The notes below the pieces were generated by a model, which was not told where the DNA came from, made no database searches, and saw only the letters and a program-made list of their open reading frames with translations. From positions 1 to 64,000 of the forward strand of contig JBBEBQ010000019.1 of NCBI GenBank assembly GCA_040882285.1: a stretch of DNA of 64,000 bases. Direction: 5' to 3'. Source of the stretch: Gemmatimonadaceae bacterium. GTDB lineage: Bacteria > Gemmatimonadota > Gemmatimonadetes > Gemmatimonadales > Gemmatimonadaceae. Positions 15,748-23,585 of the stretch are shown in pieces; the first letter of the stretch is position 1, and every line of letters starts with the position of its first letter. The translations under genes were made by a program, and so were the position numbers.

Positions 15748-16614
15748 TCACCCGGGAGCGCTCGCCGGCGTCACGAGCACCGGCCCCGAGCCCTGGCGCA
15801 GGACGAATTCCGCGGTGCTTCCGAGGAAGCGTCCCCGCCGCGGATCATGCGAGCCGAGGATGATGAGATCGGCGGCGTGCCGGCTCGCCGCGCGCAGCAG
15901 CTCGAAGCACACGTCGCCAACGGCGACGTCGAGGTCCGCGCGAATGCCCGCCTCCTCGATCCGTCCCCGGAGCCACGCTTCGGCGTGCTGCCGCAGCTGG
16001 CGCTCCGCGGTCGTGATCTCCGACTCGCTGGCGGCGACTTTCACGAACCCCGCCAGCATGGGAGAGCAAACGTGAACTACCACAACGCACGCGCCGTCGT
16101 GTCGCGTCAGAAGCGGGATCCACTCGAGCATCGCCGGACTGAATCCGGAATCGTCCACCGCCACCAGCACGATACGCACGCCGTTCTCCGGCAGATTCCG
16201 CGCGAGCAGCAACGGTTGTCGCGCATGCCTGGCGATCCGCTCGGCCGTGCTCCCGAGCAGCTTCCACACGCCGGACCTCCGGCCGTGCGATCCGACGACC
16301 AGCAGGCGCGCGTCCATTTCCTCGGCCATTGCCGGCAGCCGGTCCTCGGGCCGCCCCACGGTGACAGCGGCTTCCGCCGGGCGCTCCAGCGTCGCGGAAA
16401 GCTCCTGCAGGCGCTCCTCCGCGCCGCGGGTCGCGTCCTCGATCAGCGTAGCGGTCGAAGGATAGAATCCGCTCAGAAAACGCGGTGGCTCCGGCAGCCA
16501 GACCGAGTGCGCGAGCACGAGCTTGCCGCCGAGCAGATGCCGCGCCGTCCACCGGGCCGCCGCCAGCGACGGCTCCGCAAAATCAACCCCTACGACTATC
16601 GGCTGGATGTCCAT
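15748..16614 (-). CDS. universal stress protein, tandem UspA domains
   Basis: A 288-residue protein with two UspA folds. The first runs from IVVGVDFAEPSLAAARW to LLVVGSHGRRSGVWKLLGST and ends in ARQPLLLAR; the second from IVLVAVDDSGFSP to LIILGSHDPRRGRFLGST and GPVLVTP. The G-2x-G-9x-G(S/T) ATP-binding loop is visible in both. It lies 28 bases upstream of the CBS-protein gene on the same strand, so the two are probably one transcript. Tandem USPs of this kind help bacteria survive oxygen limitation and growth arrest. Confidence 0.9.
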   Translation of the reverse strand: MDIQPIVVGVDFAEPSLAAARWTARHLLGGKLVLAHSVWLPEPPRFLSGFYPSTATLIEDATRGAEERLQELSATLERPAEAAVTVGRPEDRLPAMAEEMDARLLVVGSHGRRSGVWKLLGSTAERIARHARQPLLLARNLPENGVRIVLVAVDDSGFSPAMLEWIPLLTRHDGACVVVVHVCSPMLAGFVKVAASESEITTAERQLRQHAEAWLRGRIEEAGIRADLDVAVGDVCFELLRAASRHAADLIILGSHDPRRGRFLGSTAEFVLRQGSGPVLVTPASAPG

Positions 16615-16712
16615 CGCTGCGGCTCCACGGGTTCAACGAGGAAGATGCATCCGGCGCCGCAGCGCGGCAGTCGGGGAAGTCTGGACCGCGTGTAAGGGAC
16701 TGCCGCAGCGGG

Positions 16713-19442
16713 TCAGTACAACGGCTGCCGGCGGATGCGGTTGAAGGCCTTGTCGAGCTCGCCGCCGAAGACCACGGCGGTACCGACGACCAGGATGACG
16801 AGCCACTGCTCGCCGGTCGGAGGCACGGTGTGAAAGATCTTCTGGAGAGGGGAGAGATACAGCGCGGCGGCGTGGGCGAACGCGGCGGCCACCAGGCTGA
16901 GGAACAGCGGCTTGTTGGAGAGCGGCGGAAGCATGAAGACCGAGCGCTCGAGCGAGCGGCAGTTGAAGACGTGAAAGAACTGGAACACCACCATCTGCGT
17001 CATGGCCACCGAGCGGGCGGCAGCGAGGTCGTTGGTGGACGTCAGGACCCACCAGAATACCGCGAGCGTTCCCGCGGCCAGCACCGCTCCGATCAGGGCG
17101 AGCCGGCCGAGCAGACGACGGTCGAGGACACCTTCCGCCGGCGAGCGGGGTGGCCTGCGGAGCAGTCCGGGCTCGCCGGGCTCGAACGCGAGCGCGACGT
17201 CCTGGAGGCCGTTGGTGACGAGATTGATCCAGAGGATCTGCGCCGCCGCGAAGGGCAGCGGCCAGCCCGCGATGAGCGCGAACAGCAGCGTGAGGACCTC
17301 TCCGGCCGCGGTGGACAGCAGGAAGAACGTGACCTTGCGGATGTTCGAGAAGACGACGCGTCCTTCCTCCATCGCCGCGGTTATCGACGCGAAGTTGTCG
17401 TCGGCGAGGATCATCGACGCCGCTTCGCGCGCGACGTCCGTACCGCTCGAGCCCATGGCTATGCCGAGATGCGCCGCGCGCAGCGCCGGCGCGTCGTTGA
17501 CGCCGTCGCCGGTAACGGCGACGATCTCGCCGGACCGTTTCAGGCTCTCGACGATCCGCAGCTTCTGCTCGGGAGCGACGCGGGCGAAGACGTTGCGCGT
17601 CTGCAGCGCCGCGTCCAGCTCGGACGCGGACATCGCCGCCAGCTCGCGGCCGCTTACGGCTCGCTCGTCGCCCATCAGCGCGAGCTGCCGGCCGATCGAT
17701 TCGGCGGTGTTGACGTGGTCGCCGGTGATCATCAGCACGCGGATTCCCGCCGCGTGCGCGACGTTCACGGCGCCGGCCGATTCCTCACGCAGCGGATCCT
17801 CGAGCGCGACGAGGCCGGCGAACGTGAGATCGCGGATCGACCTGTCGTGCACCGCGTCATCGGTGAAATCACGCGAGGCGAGCGCCAGGACCCGGAGCCC
17901 GCGCGACGCGAGCGCCGCGGCTTTGTCCGCGATGGCGTCCGCGGCGAGATCCACGCGGGCGGTGATCCCTTCCGCGCCGATCAGCATGTGGGCGCACCGC
18001 GCGAGCACGGCCTCCGGCGCCCCTTTTACCATGAGCGTCCTGGTTCCTGCGTGGCGATTGACCGTCGCCATCAGCTGCCGCTCCGGCTCGAACGGAAGGA
18101 TGTCCGACTGCGGATACTGCGTCCGCGTCGCGATCGGATTCAGGCCGCCCTTGGCGGCCACGACGTGCAGCGCCAGGTCCGTCGGGTCGCCGACGCGCTC
18201 CAGAACGCCGTCCAACACCGGCGGCTCGGCCTCGTTCGCGAGCGTCGCGATCAGCAGAGCCTGACGGAGCAGGGCATCGCCCTCGCGCGCGATCCTGCCC
18301 GCGAACAGTATGCGCCCGCGCGGCGAGTAGCCGATTCCCTCCACCTCGTACTCGCCGCTCGCCGTCCATATGGCCCGCACGGTCATCTCGTTCTTCGTCA
18401 GCGTGCCGGTCTTGTCGGCCCCGATGACGGTGGTGCTGCCGAGTGTCTCCACGGCCGGCAGAGACCGGATGATCGCGTGCCTGTTCGCCATCCTCCGGAC
18501 TCCGATCGCGAGCGTGACCGTGAGCACGACGGGAAGTCCCTCGGGCACCGAGCCGATCACCATCGCCACGGCCACCACGAAGATCTCCGACACGGACAGC
18601 CCTCGCATGACGCCGAGAACGGCCACCACGATCGCCAGAACGATAGTGAGCACGCCGACCTGCTTCCCGAACCGCTGGATCTTCCGCTGGAGCGGAGTGA
18701 CGGTCTTGCCGGTCTCGCGCATGGACTGGGCGATTTTCCCGAGCTGCGTGGCGACGCCCGTTTGCACCACGATTCCGCGGCCGCGCCCGCGCGTGACGGT
18801 CGTGCCGGCGAATGCCATGTTGGCCTGGTCGCCGACGATGGTCGCTTCGTCGGCAATCGGCGTCGTAGTCTTGCCGACCGACGCGGACTCGCCGGTGAGC
18901 GTGGATTCGTCGAGCTCGAGGTCGTGCACCCAGGCGAGGCGGAGGTCGGCGGGAATGCGCGCGCCCGAGGAGAGCAGCACCACGTCACCGGGCACCAGCT
19001 CCCAGCTGTCGATGGTCCTGCGCTCTCCGTCGCGCACGACTTCGGCCTTCGACGTGCTCATCCGCGCCAGCGCGCGCATGGCCGTGCGCGCGCGGAACTC
19101 CTGCGTGAACCCGATCATCGCGTTGATGATCACCACCGCGGTGATCACCGCGGTGTCGGTCACTTCGCCGACCGCCAGCGTCACCACCGCGGCCACCAGC
19201 AGGATGTAGATGAGCGGGTCGCGGAACTGGCGGAGCAGCAGCGACCACCACGGTGTCTCCCGCTCCGCGCCGATATCGTTCGGGCCGTGTCTTGCCAGGC
19301 GGTTTCTGGCGTCCGCCCAGTTCAGGCCCCTGTCGGTGACGTGGAGCTCGCGCTCCACCTCGGCCACGGACAGCGAATGCCACGGCGAACGAAATGCCTC
19401 CGCGGCGGTCGAAATCCCGGTCGGCCGGAGCGCCGTGCCCAT
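16713..19442 (-). CDS. P-type ATPase, P2A (Ca2+/cation) type
   Basis: A 909-residue cation pump. The N-terminal segment (HSLSVAEVERELHVTDRGL) is the cation-ATPase N domain; LDESTLTGESASV is the actuator loop, GSVPEGLPVVLTV the ion-binding M4 helix with PEGLP, GADKTGTLTKNEM the phosphorylation site, and VAVTGDGVNDAPAL the hinge. PEGLP rather than CPC/TPC places it with SERCA/PMR1-type transporters, of which mycobacterial CtpF is a hypoxia-induced example. It likely exports Ca2+, Mn2+ or related cations across the inner membrane. It lies between two CBS/USP genes on the same strand, matching the stress-gene block. The start ATG 19442 gives the expected length. Confidence 0.93.
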   Translation of the reverse strand: MGTALRPTGISTAAEAFRSPWHSLSVAEVERELHVTDRGLNWADARNRLARHGPNDIGAERETPWWSLLLRQFRDPLIYILLVAAVVTLAVGEVTDTAVITAVVIINAMIGFTQEFRARTAMRALARMSTSKAEVVRDGERRTIDSWELVPGDVVLLSSGARIPADLRLAWVHDLELDESTLTGESASVGKTTTPIADEATIVGDQANMAFAGTTVTRGRGRGIVVQTGVATQLGKIAQSMRETGKTVTPLQRKIQRFGKQVGVLTIVLAIVVAVLGVMRGLSVSEIFVVAVAMVIGSVPEGLPVVLTVTLAIGVRRMANRHAIIRSLPAVETLGSTTVIGADKTGTLTKNEMTVRAIWTASGEYEVEGIGYSPRGRILFAGRIAREGDALLRQALLIATLANEAEPPVLDGVLERVGDPTDLALHVVAAKGGLNPIATRTQYPQSDILPFEPERQLMATVNRHAGTRTLMVKGAPEAVLARCAHMLIGAEGITARVDLAADAIADKAAALASRGLRVLALASRDFTDDAVHDRSIRDLTFAGLVALEDPLREESAGAVNVAHAAGIRVLMITGDHVNTAESIGRQLALMGDERAVSGRELAAMSASELDAALQTRNVFARVAPEQKLRIVESLKRSGEIVAVTGDGVNDAPALRAAHLGIAMGSSGTDVAREAASMILADDNFASITAAMEEGRVVFSNIRKVTFFLLSTAAGEVLTLLFALIAGWPLPFAAAQILWINLVTNGLQDVALAFEPGEPGLLRRPPRSPAEGVLDRRLLGRLALIGAVLAAGTLAVFWWVLTSTNDLAAARSVAMTQMVVFQFFHVFNCRSLERSVFMLPPLSNKPLFLSLVAAAFAHAAALYLSPLQKIFHTVPPTGEQWLVILVVGTAVVFGGELDKAFNRIRRQPLY

Positions 19443-19501
19443 GGGAGTAGGCGAAGAGCCGTCCGGCGGCCCGCGGCCGCCCGACAGCTCAGTCGAGTCG
19501 G

Positions 19502-19990
19502 CTACAGCCAGGGAATCGCGTGGTTGCCGGTCGCAGTCGCGTCGTCGGGCACCGGGATCATCGCCGCTCGCGATATCCGCTCCACCAGGTGCTCTACGCC
19601 GGCCGGGTCGCCGGGGCCGAGCTTGGTCGCGATGTCCGCCTGCGCGATGATTCCCACCAGGCGTTTACCCTCCACGACGGGGACCCGGCGGATCTTCGCG
19701 TGCTCCATCCGCTCCATTAAGTCCGCCGGGTCTTCGTCCGGTTGAGCGGTCACGAGGTCGGACCACGACATGTGGTCGCTGATCGTGCAGCTGCCGTCGT
19801 GCCTGCGGGCGACGCACCGCACCGCGAGATCGCGATCGGTGATCACGCCGACCAGCCGCATCGACGAACGGTCGTCCACTACGGGGATGATCCCCACATC
19901 CTTGTCACGCATGAGCGCCGCGGCCACGGATACAGGGTCGTCCCGCGTCGCGACGTACAGCTGCGTGCTCATCAGGTCACGTGCTTTCAC
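19502..19990 (-). CDS. CBS-domain pair protein
   Basis: A 162-residue protein consisting of two CBS motifs: ARDLMSTQLYVATRDDPVSV to LVGVITDRDLAVRC, and SWSDLVTAQPDEDPADLM to VEGKRLVGIIAQADIATK. It has the compact size of mycobacterial Hrp1 (about 140 residues). Such proteins bind AMP/ATP or related ligands between the two motifs. It is the upstream neighbour of the P2A ATPase (59 bases apart, same strand) and could modulate or be co-induced with it. No membrane segment. Confidence 0.9.
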   Translation of the reverse strand: MKARDLMSTQLYVATRDDPVSVAAALMRDKDVGIIPVVDDRSSMRLVGVITDRDLAVRCVARRHDGSCTISDHMSWSDLVTAQPDEDPADLMERMEHAKIRRVPVVEGKRLVGIIAQADIATKLGPGDPAGVEHLVERISRAAMIPVPDDATATGNHAIPWL

Positions 19991-20097
19991 TGTTCCTCCG
20001 TGCTGTGGTCGTAACTGTTGAGATTAGGGAGCCCGGACGCGATCCGGCGTCGGCAGAGACCGGAATTGCTGTACGGGTTTGCCGGAAGTGTGGCGGG

Positions 20098-20538
20098 TCA
20101 GGTGGACTCCGCGGCCCTTCCGGTGACATCGTCGGCGAACACCCGGAAGAACACGTCGCGAGAGCCAACCGGATCGTCGGGGGACATGGTCTCCGGTACG
20201 ATGCGCCGCAGCAGCCGGACCGCGCGGCGTCTCGCGCCCGGGTCGGGCGGCGGACGGTCGGGGTCGAGCAGGTACAGGCCGCCGTGCACCACGACGCTGC
20301 GCCAGTCGAACACGCCGTCTATCTCGTCCACCTCGAACGCCACCCACTGGTTGTGCCTGAGCGCCAGCAGCTTGGGCCCCACCGATGTCCGCCCGTACAG
20401 CCAGCCGCCCGAATACACGTAGTGGAGCGGCACGACGTCCACGCGGTTCCGATACGCGAAAGCCATGCGGCCGACGTTGTTTCTCCGCAGCAGCGCGAGG
20501 GATTCCCTGTCGGAGAGCTTGCGAAAATGAACCGGCAT
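20098..20538 (-). CDS. pyridoxamine 5'-phosphate oxidase-like FMN-binding protein
   Basis: A 146-residue split-barrel flavin protein. The start RKLSDRESLALLRRNNVGRMAFAYRNRVDVVPLHYVY-type layout (key pieces VGRMAFA and PLHYVYSGGWLYGRTS, ending in KLLALRHN and VAFEVDEI) is that of the PNPOx-like family found with stress genes, including DosR-regulon members. These bind FMN or F420 and reduce small electrophiles or heme-derived compounds. Its ATG overlaps the stop of the upstream metal ATPase (TGATG), so they are co-translated. The substrate cannot be deduced. Confidence 0.85.
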   Translation of the reverse strand: MPVHFRKLSDRESLALLRRNNVGRMAFAYRNRVDVVPLHYVYSGGWLYGRTSVGPKLLALRHNQWVAFEVDEIDGVFDWRSVVVHGGLYLLDPDRPPPDPGARRRAVRLLRRIVPETMSPDDPVGSRDVFFRVFADDVTGRAAEST

Positions 20539-22436
20539 CAGCGACTCACCCGCAGGGCGTTCACGATCACGGCCACGTCGATGAATTCCTGCAGCACCGC
20601 CCCGATCACCGGCGGTATGTAGCCGAAGGCCGCGAAGCCCATGGCCACTCCGCTCAGGCCGAGCCCGGTCCAGATGCTCTGCTTGGCGATGCGGATCGTG
20701 CGATGGCTGATTTGCACGGCTTCGCTCACGCGGCCCAGATCGTCGACGAGAATCACCACGTCGGCCGCTTCGGCGGAGATGCCGCCGCCGTGCGCGGCCA
20801 TGGCTATCCCCACCGTCGCGGTGGAGAGGGCCGGAGCGTCGTTGGTTCCGTCGCCGACCATCAGCACTTGGTCGCCGTCGCCGATCATCTGCTCGATCGC
20901 CCGGACCTTGCCTTCGGGCTTCAGCTCACCCACGGCGTTGGCGATGCCGGCGGAATCGGCGATGCGACGCGTGTGGCGCTCGTCGTCGCCGGAGAGGAGC
21001 AGCGTGCGGCGGATTCCCTGGGCGGCAAGGTCCGCGAGAACCTGCCGCACGCCGGGGCGCACGCGGTCGTCGTACTCGACCCGGCCGACTCCGAGGCCGT
21101 CCACCGCGACGTAGGCCCGCAGGGCCGAGCTCTGCTCGTCGAGATCAGCGTAGCCGTCGCTGGCGCCGGGATGGAGCTCGAGGACGTAGGACCGCGAGCC
21201 GACCGTGACGACGCGTCCGTCCACGGTGCCGGTCACTCCCCGACCGGCGGTCTCCGTGACGTGCGAGGCCGGCGGAAGCAGCACGCCCTTGGCGAGCGCC
21301 GCTTTCACCAGCGAGCGGGCGAGCAGGTGACCCGACCGCTCCTCGAGAGCGCCGGCGAGCCGCAGCAGGTCGCCCTCGTCCCATCCGCACGACGTCACGA
21401 CCGCCGAGACCTCGGGCACTCCGGGCGTCAGCGTGCCGGTCTTGTCGAATACCGCGACGTTCACGCGTGCCAGCCGCTCGAGGGCGCCGCCGTCGCGGAC
21501 CACGATCTGGCGCTTTGCCGCGGTGTTGATCCCGCCGATGATCGCCACCGGCGTCGCGAGAATGAGCGGGCAGGGCGTAGCCACGACGAGTATGGCGAGG
21601 ACGATGACGGGGTCGCGGGTCGCGACGTACGCCGCCAGGCAGACCGCCAGCGTCAGGGGCGTGAACCAGATCGCGTACCGGTCCGCGAGCCGCTGCAGCG
21701 GCGCCTTGGTCGCCTGCGCGTGCCGCACCAGCTCGACGATCCGGCCGTACTGGCTCTCGCCCACCGGCGCGATCACTCGCGCGGTGAGCGCGCCTTCGTG
21801 GTTCACGCTGCCGCTGGCGAGAGTGGTGCCTGTAACCGCGCTGACCGGCATCGGTTCCCCGGTCAGCCGCGAGGCGTCCACGTGCGAGCGGCCGCTGACG
21901 ACGATGGCGTCGAGCGGCACCAGCTCTCCCGGGCGGATCACCACGACGTCGCCGACGCGAGCCTCGCCCACAGGCACGTCGCTCAGGCCGCCGGCGTGCA
22001 GCAGGTGCGCGATTCTCGGCGCGTCTTCCTCGAGCTTCCGCAGCGCGTCCGAAGCGCGCCCCCGCGCGATTTTCTCCAGCGCTTCGCCGCCGGTCTGCAT
22101 CAGCACGACGATCAGGCCCGGAAGCGGCTGTCCGATCGCGACCGCCGCGACGATCGCGAGCGTCGCGGTGATGTCGGTGGAGAACTGCCGTCGCAGCGCG
22201 CTGCGCAGTGTGCGCCAGACGACCGGCGCGCCGGTGATGACCAGGCCGGCTGTCCAGACGTCGTTCGCGAGCAGGCGCGCTGGGAGCCACACCCACGCCG
22301 CGATTCCCCCGACCAGAAAAACCACGGACGCGACCGGGAGAAAGTGTCCGCGGAAAACTCCTTCCGGACCCCACACGCGGGCCGGCGTCTGCTCCGCGAT
22401 CGGAGGCGGCAGCGGGACGGTGTGAGGAAGGGACAT
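20538..22436 (-). CDS. heavy-metal-translocating P1B-type ATPase
   Basis: A 632-residue metal pump: DKTGTLTPG phosphorylation site, VMLTGD-type hinge replaced by LLLSGDDERHTRRIA and GDGTNDAPALSTATVGIAM, and the intramembrane metal site TPCPLILATPVA (TPC in place of the usual CPC). There is no N-terminal heavy-metal-binding domain. The TPC signature belongs to a poorly characterised P1B subgroup, so the metal (Zn, Co, Cu or other) is not assigned. ATG 22436 was preferred; an upstream TTG at 22490 would add 18 residues. It is the first gene of a pair with the FMN protein and is divergent from the universal stress protein gene. Confidence 0.9.
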   Translation of the reverse strand: MSLPHTVPLPPPIAEQTPARVWGPEGVFRGHFLPVASVVFLVGGIAAWVWLPARLLANDVWTAGLVITGAPVVWRTLRSALRRQFSTDITATLAIVAAVAIGQPLPGLIVVLMQTGGEALEKIARGRASDALRKLEEDAPRIAHLLHAGGLSDVPVGEARVGDVVVIRPGELVPLDAIVVSGRSHVDASRLTGEPMPVSAVTGTTLASGSVNHEGALTARVIAPVGESQYGRIVELVRHAQATKAPLQRLADRYAIWFTPLTLAVCLAAYVATRDPVIVLAILVVATPCPLILATPVAIIGGINTAAKRQIVVRDGGALERLARVNVAVFDKTGTLTPGVPEVSAVVTSCGWDEGDLLRLAGALEERSGHLLARSLVKAALAKGVLLPPASHVTETAGRGVTGTVDGRVVTVGSRSYVLELHPGASDGYADLDEQSSALRAYVAVDGLGVGRVEYDDRVRPGVRQVLADLAAQGIRRTLLLSGDDERHTRRIADSAGIANAVGELKPEGKVRAIEQMIGDGDQVLMVGDGTNDAPALSTATVGIAMAAHGGGISAEAADVVILVDDLGRVSEAVQISHRTIRIAKQSIWTGLGLSGVAMGFAAFGYIPPVIGAVLQEFIDVAVIVNALRVSR

Positions 22437-22524
22437 GAGGAAAAAAGCTAGGCCGCGCGGGACCGTCGTATGTCGGGCGGTCGGTGCCAAAACGGTCGGG
22501 GATTCACCTACTCAAGGTGCGATT

Positions 22525-22574
22525 GAGGATTCCGAAGTCGCAAGTCGTGCGAGTATGCCCTACAAGGAATCCTC
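22525..22574. promoter_or_regulatory. inverted repeat in divergent promoter region
   Basis: GAGGATTCC (22525-22533) and GGAATCCTC (22566-22574) are perfect 9-base inverted copies separated by 32 bases, in the 213-base region between the divergent metal-ATPase and universal-stress-protein genes. It could be a pair of operator half-sites or a hairpin. No regulator is assigned. Confidence 0.3.
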
Positions 22575-22649
22575 TCCCTCCTGACAGAGTTTTTCCCGCT
22601 TTTGGGTGACCTTCGATGCACGTCCGGCAAACCCAAACTCGGAGTAGCC

Positions 22650-23585
22650 ATGCAAACCCAGACCCCCCACGCGCCTGCGGCTACCGCGCCCGCCGCGAAA
22701 CTCAGCGCGGTCGCCCGAGAGTGGAGCGTGAAGCATCCATTCGTCGTCGGAGTGGACGACACGAAGGAAGCCTATCCCGCGCTGAAGTACGCCGCCGAGC
22801 TCTCGCTCGTCACGGGCTCGCGCGTGCATCTCGTGAGCGCCCTCAAGCCGTTCCACGGCATCGGAGCGGGCTCGGCGAGCGAGGAGCGCACGGCCGAGCT
22901 GAGACTCGAGCTCCGCGAGGTGTTTCTGGAAGATCTTCTTCCGACCGTCGTGACGCCGCCCGTGTGGACGCGGATCGCCAAGATCGGCGATGCCGCCGAG
23001 ATACTGGCGAACGAGGCGGTCGACATCCGCGCCGGAATGATCCTGATCGGTGCCGGGCGGCACGGAACGGTCGAGCGGATTCTGAGCCGGCCGACCGCGC
23101 TGCGCGTGATTCAGAAGACGGACCTGCCGATCGTGGTCGTGCCGCGCGGCGCCAAGCCGCCCAGCACGGTGGTCGTCGGCGTCGACTTCAGTCCTGCCAG
23201 CATGTTCGCGTGCCGCGTGGCGACCGACATGCTCGGCGGAACGGGGACGCTGCACCTGGTGCACGTCCAGCCGCTGCTGCCGCTTCCGGGCGAGGTGTGG
23301 TCGGTGGACCTCGGCAAGTGGGAGATCGAAGGCACGATGGACCGGCTCGAAGAGTACGTGCCCGATCACACGCTGTATCCCGACATTCGCGTGGAGCGCA
23401 TGTCGCTTTCGGGCGACATCGCGTCGACGCTCGAGAAGTACGCCATGTCCGTCGGTGCGGACCTCGTAGCGGTCGGATCGCACGGCTACAACCTCGCCCA
23501 GCGGGCGATGCTCGGAAGCGTGTCGGCCGCGCTCCTCGCGCGACCGATGCAGGCGGTGGTCGTAGTGAGGGCCACGGAGACGTGA
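22650..23585 (+). CDS. universal stress protein, tandem UspA domains
   Basis: A 311-residue protein with two UspA domains. The first begins FVVGVDDTKEAYPALKYAAE and contains ILIGAGRHGTVERILSRPTA, a modified ATP loop; the second begins VVVGVDFSPASMFACRVATD and ends VAVGSHGYNLAQRAMLGSVS then MQAVVVV. A proline/alanine-rich N-terminal tail precedes domain one. ATG 22650 follows GGAGTAG and was preferred over an upstream GTG. The stop codon overlaps the GTG start of the decarboxylase gene (GTGA), so the two are made together, linking a stress protein to an acid- or amine-producing enzyme. Confidence 0.9.
   Translation: MQTQTPHAPAATAPAAKLSAVAREWSVKHPFVVGVDDTKEAYPALKYAAELSLVTGSRVHLVSALKPFHGIGAGSASEERTAELRLELREVFLEDLLPTVVTPPVWTRIAKIGDAAEILANEAVDIRAGMILIGAGRHGTVERILSRPTALRVIQKTDLPIVVVPRGAKPPSTVVVGVDFSPASMFACRVATDMLGGTGTLHLVHVQPLLPLPGEVWSVDLGKWEIEGTMDRLEEYVPDHTLYPDIRVERMSLSGDIASTLEKYAMSVGADLVAVGSHGYNLAQRAMLGSVSAALLARPMQAVVVVRATET

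Noticed and set aside
16485-19745. 1086-codon plus-strand frame opposite the P2A ATPase
   Set aside because: Antisense shadow of a gene with complete P-type ATPase motifs; composition is biased to Arg, Gly, Asp and His.
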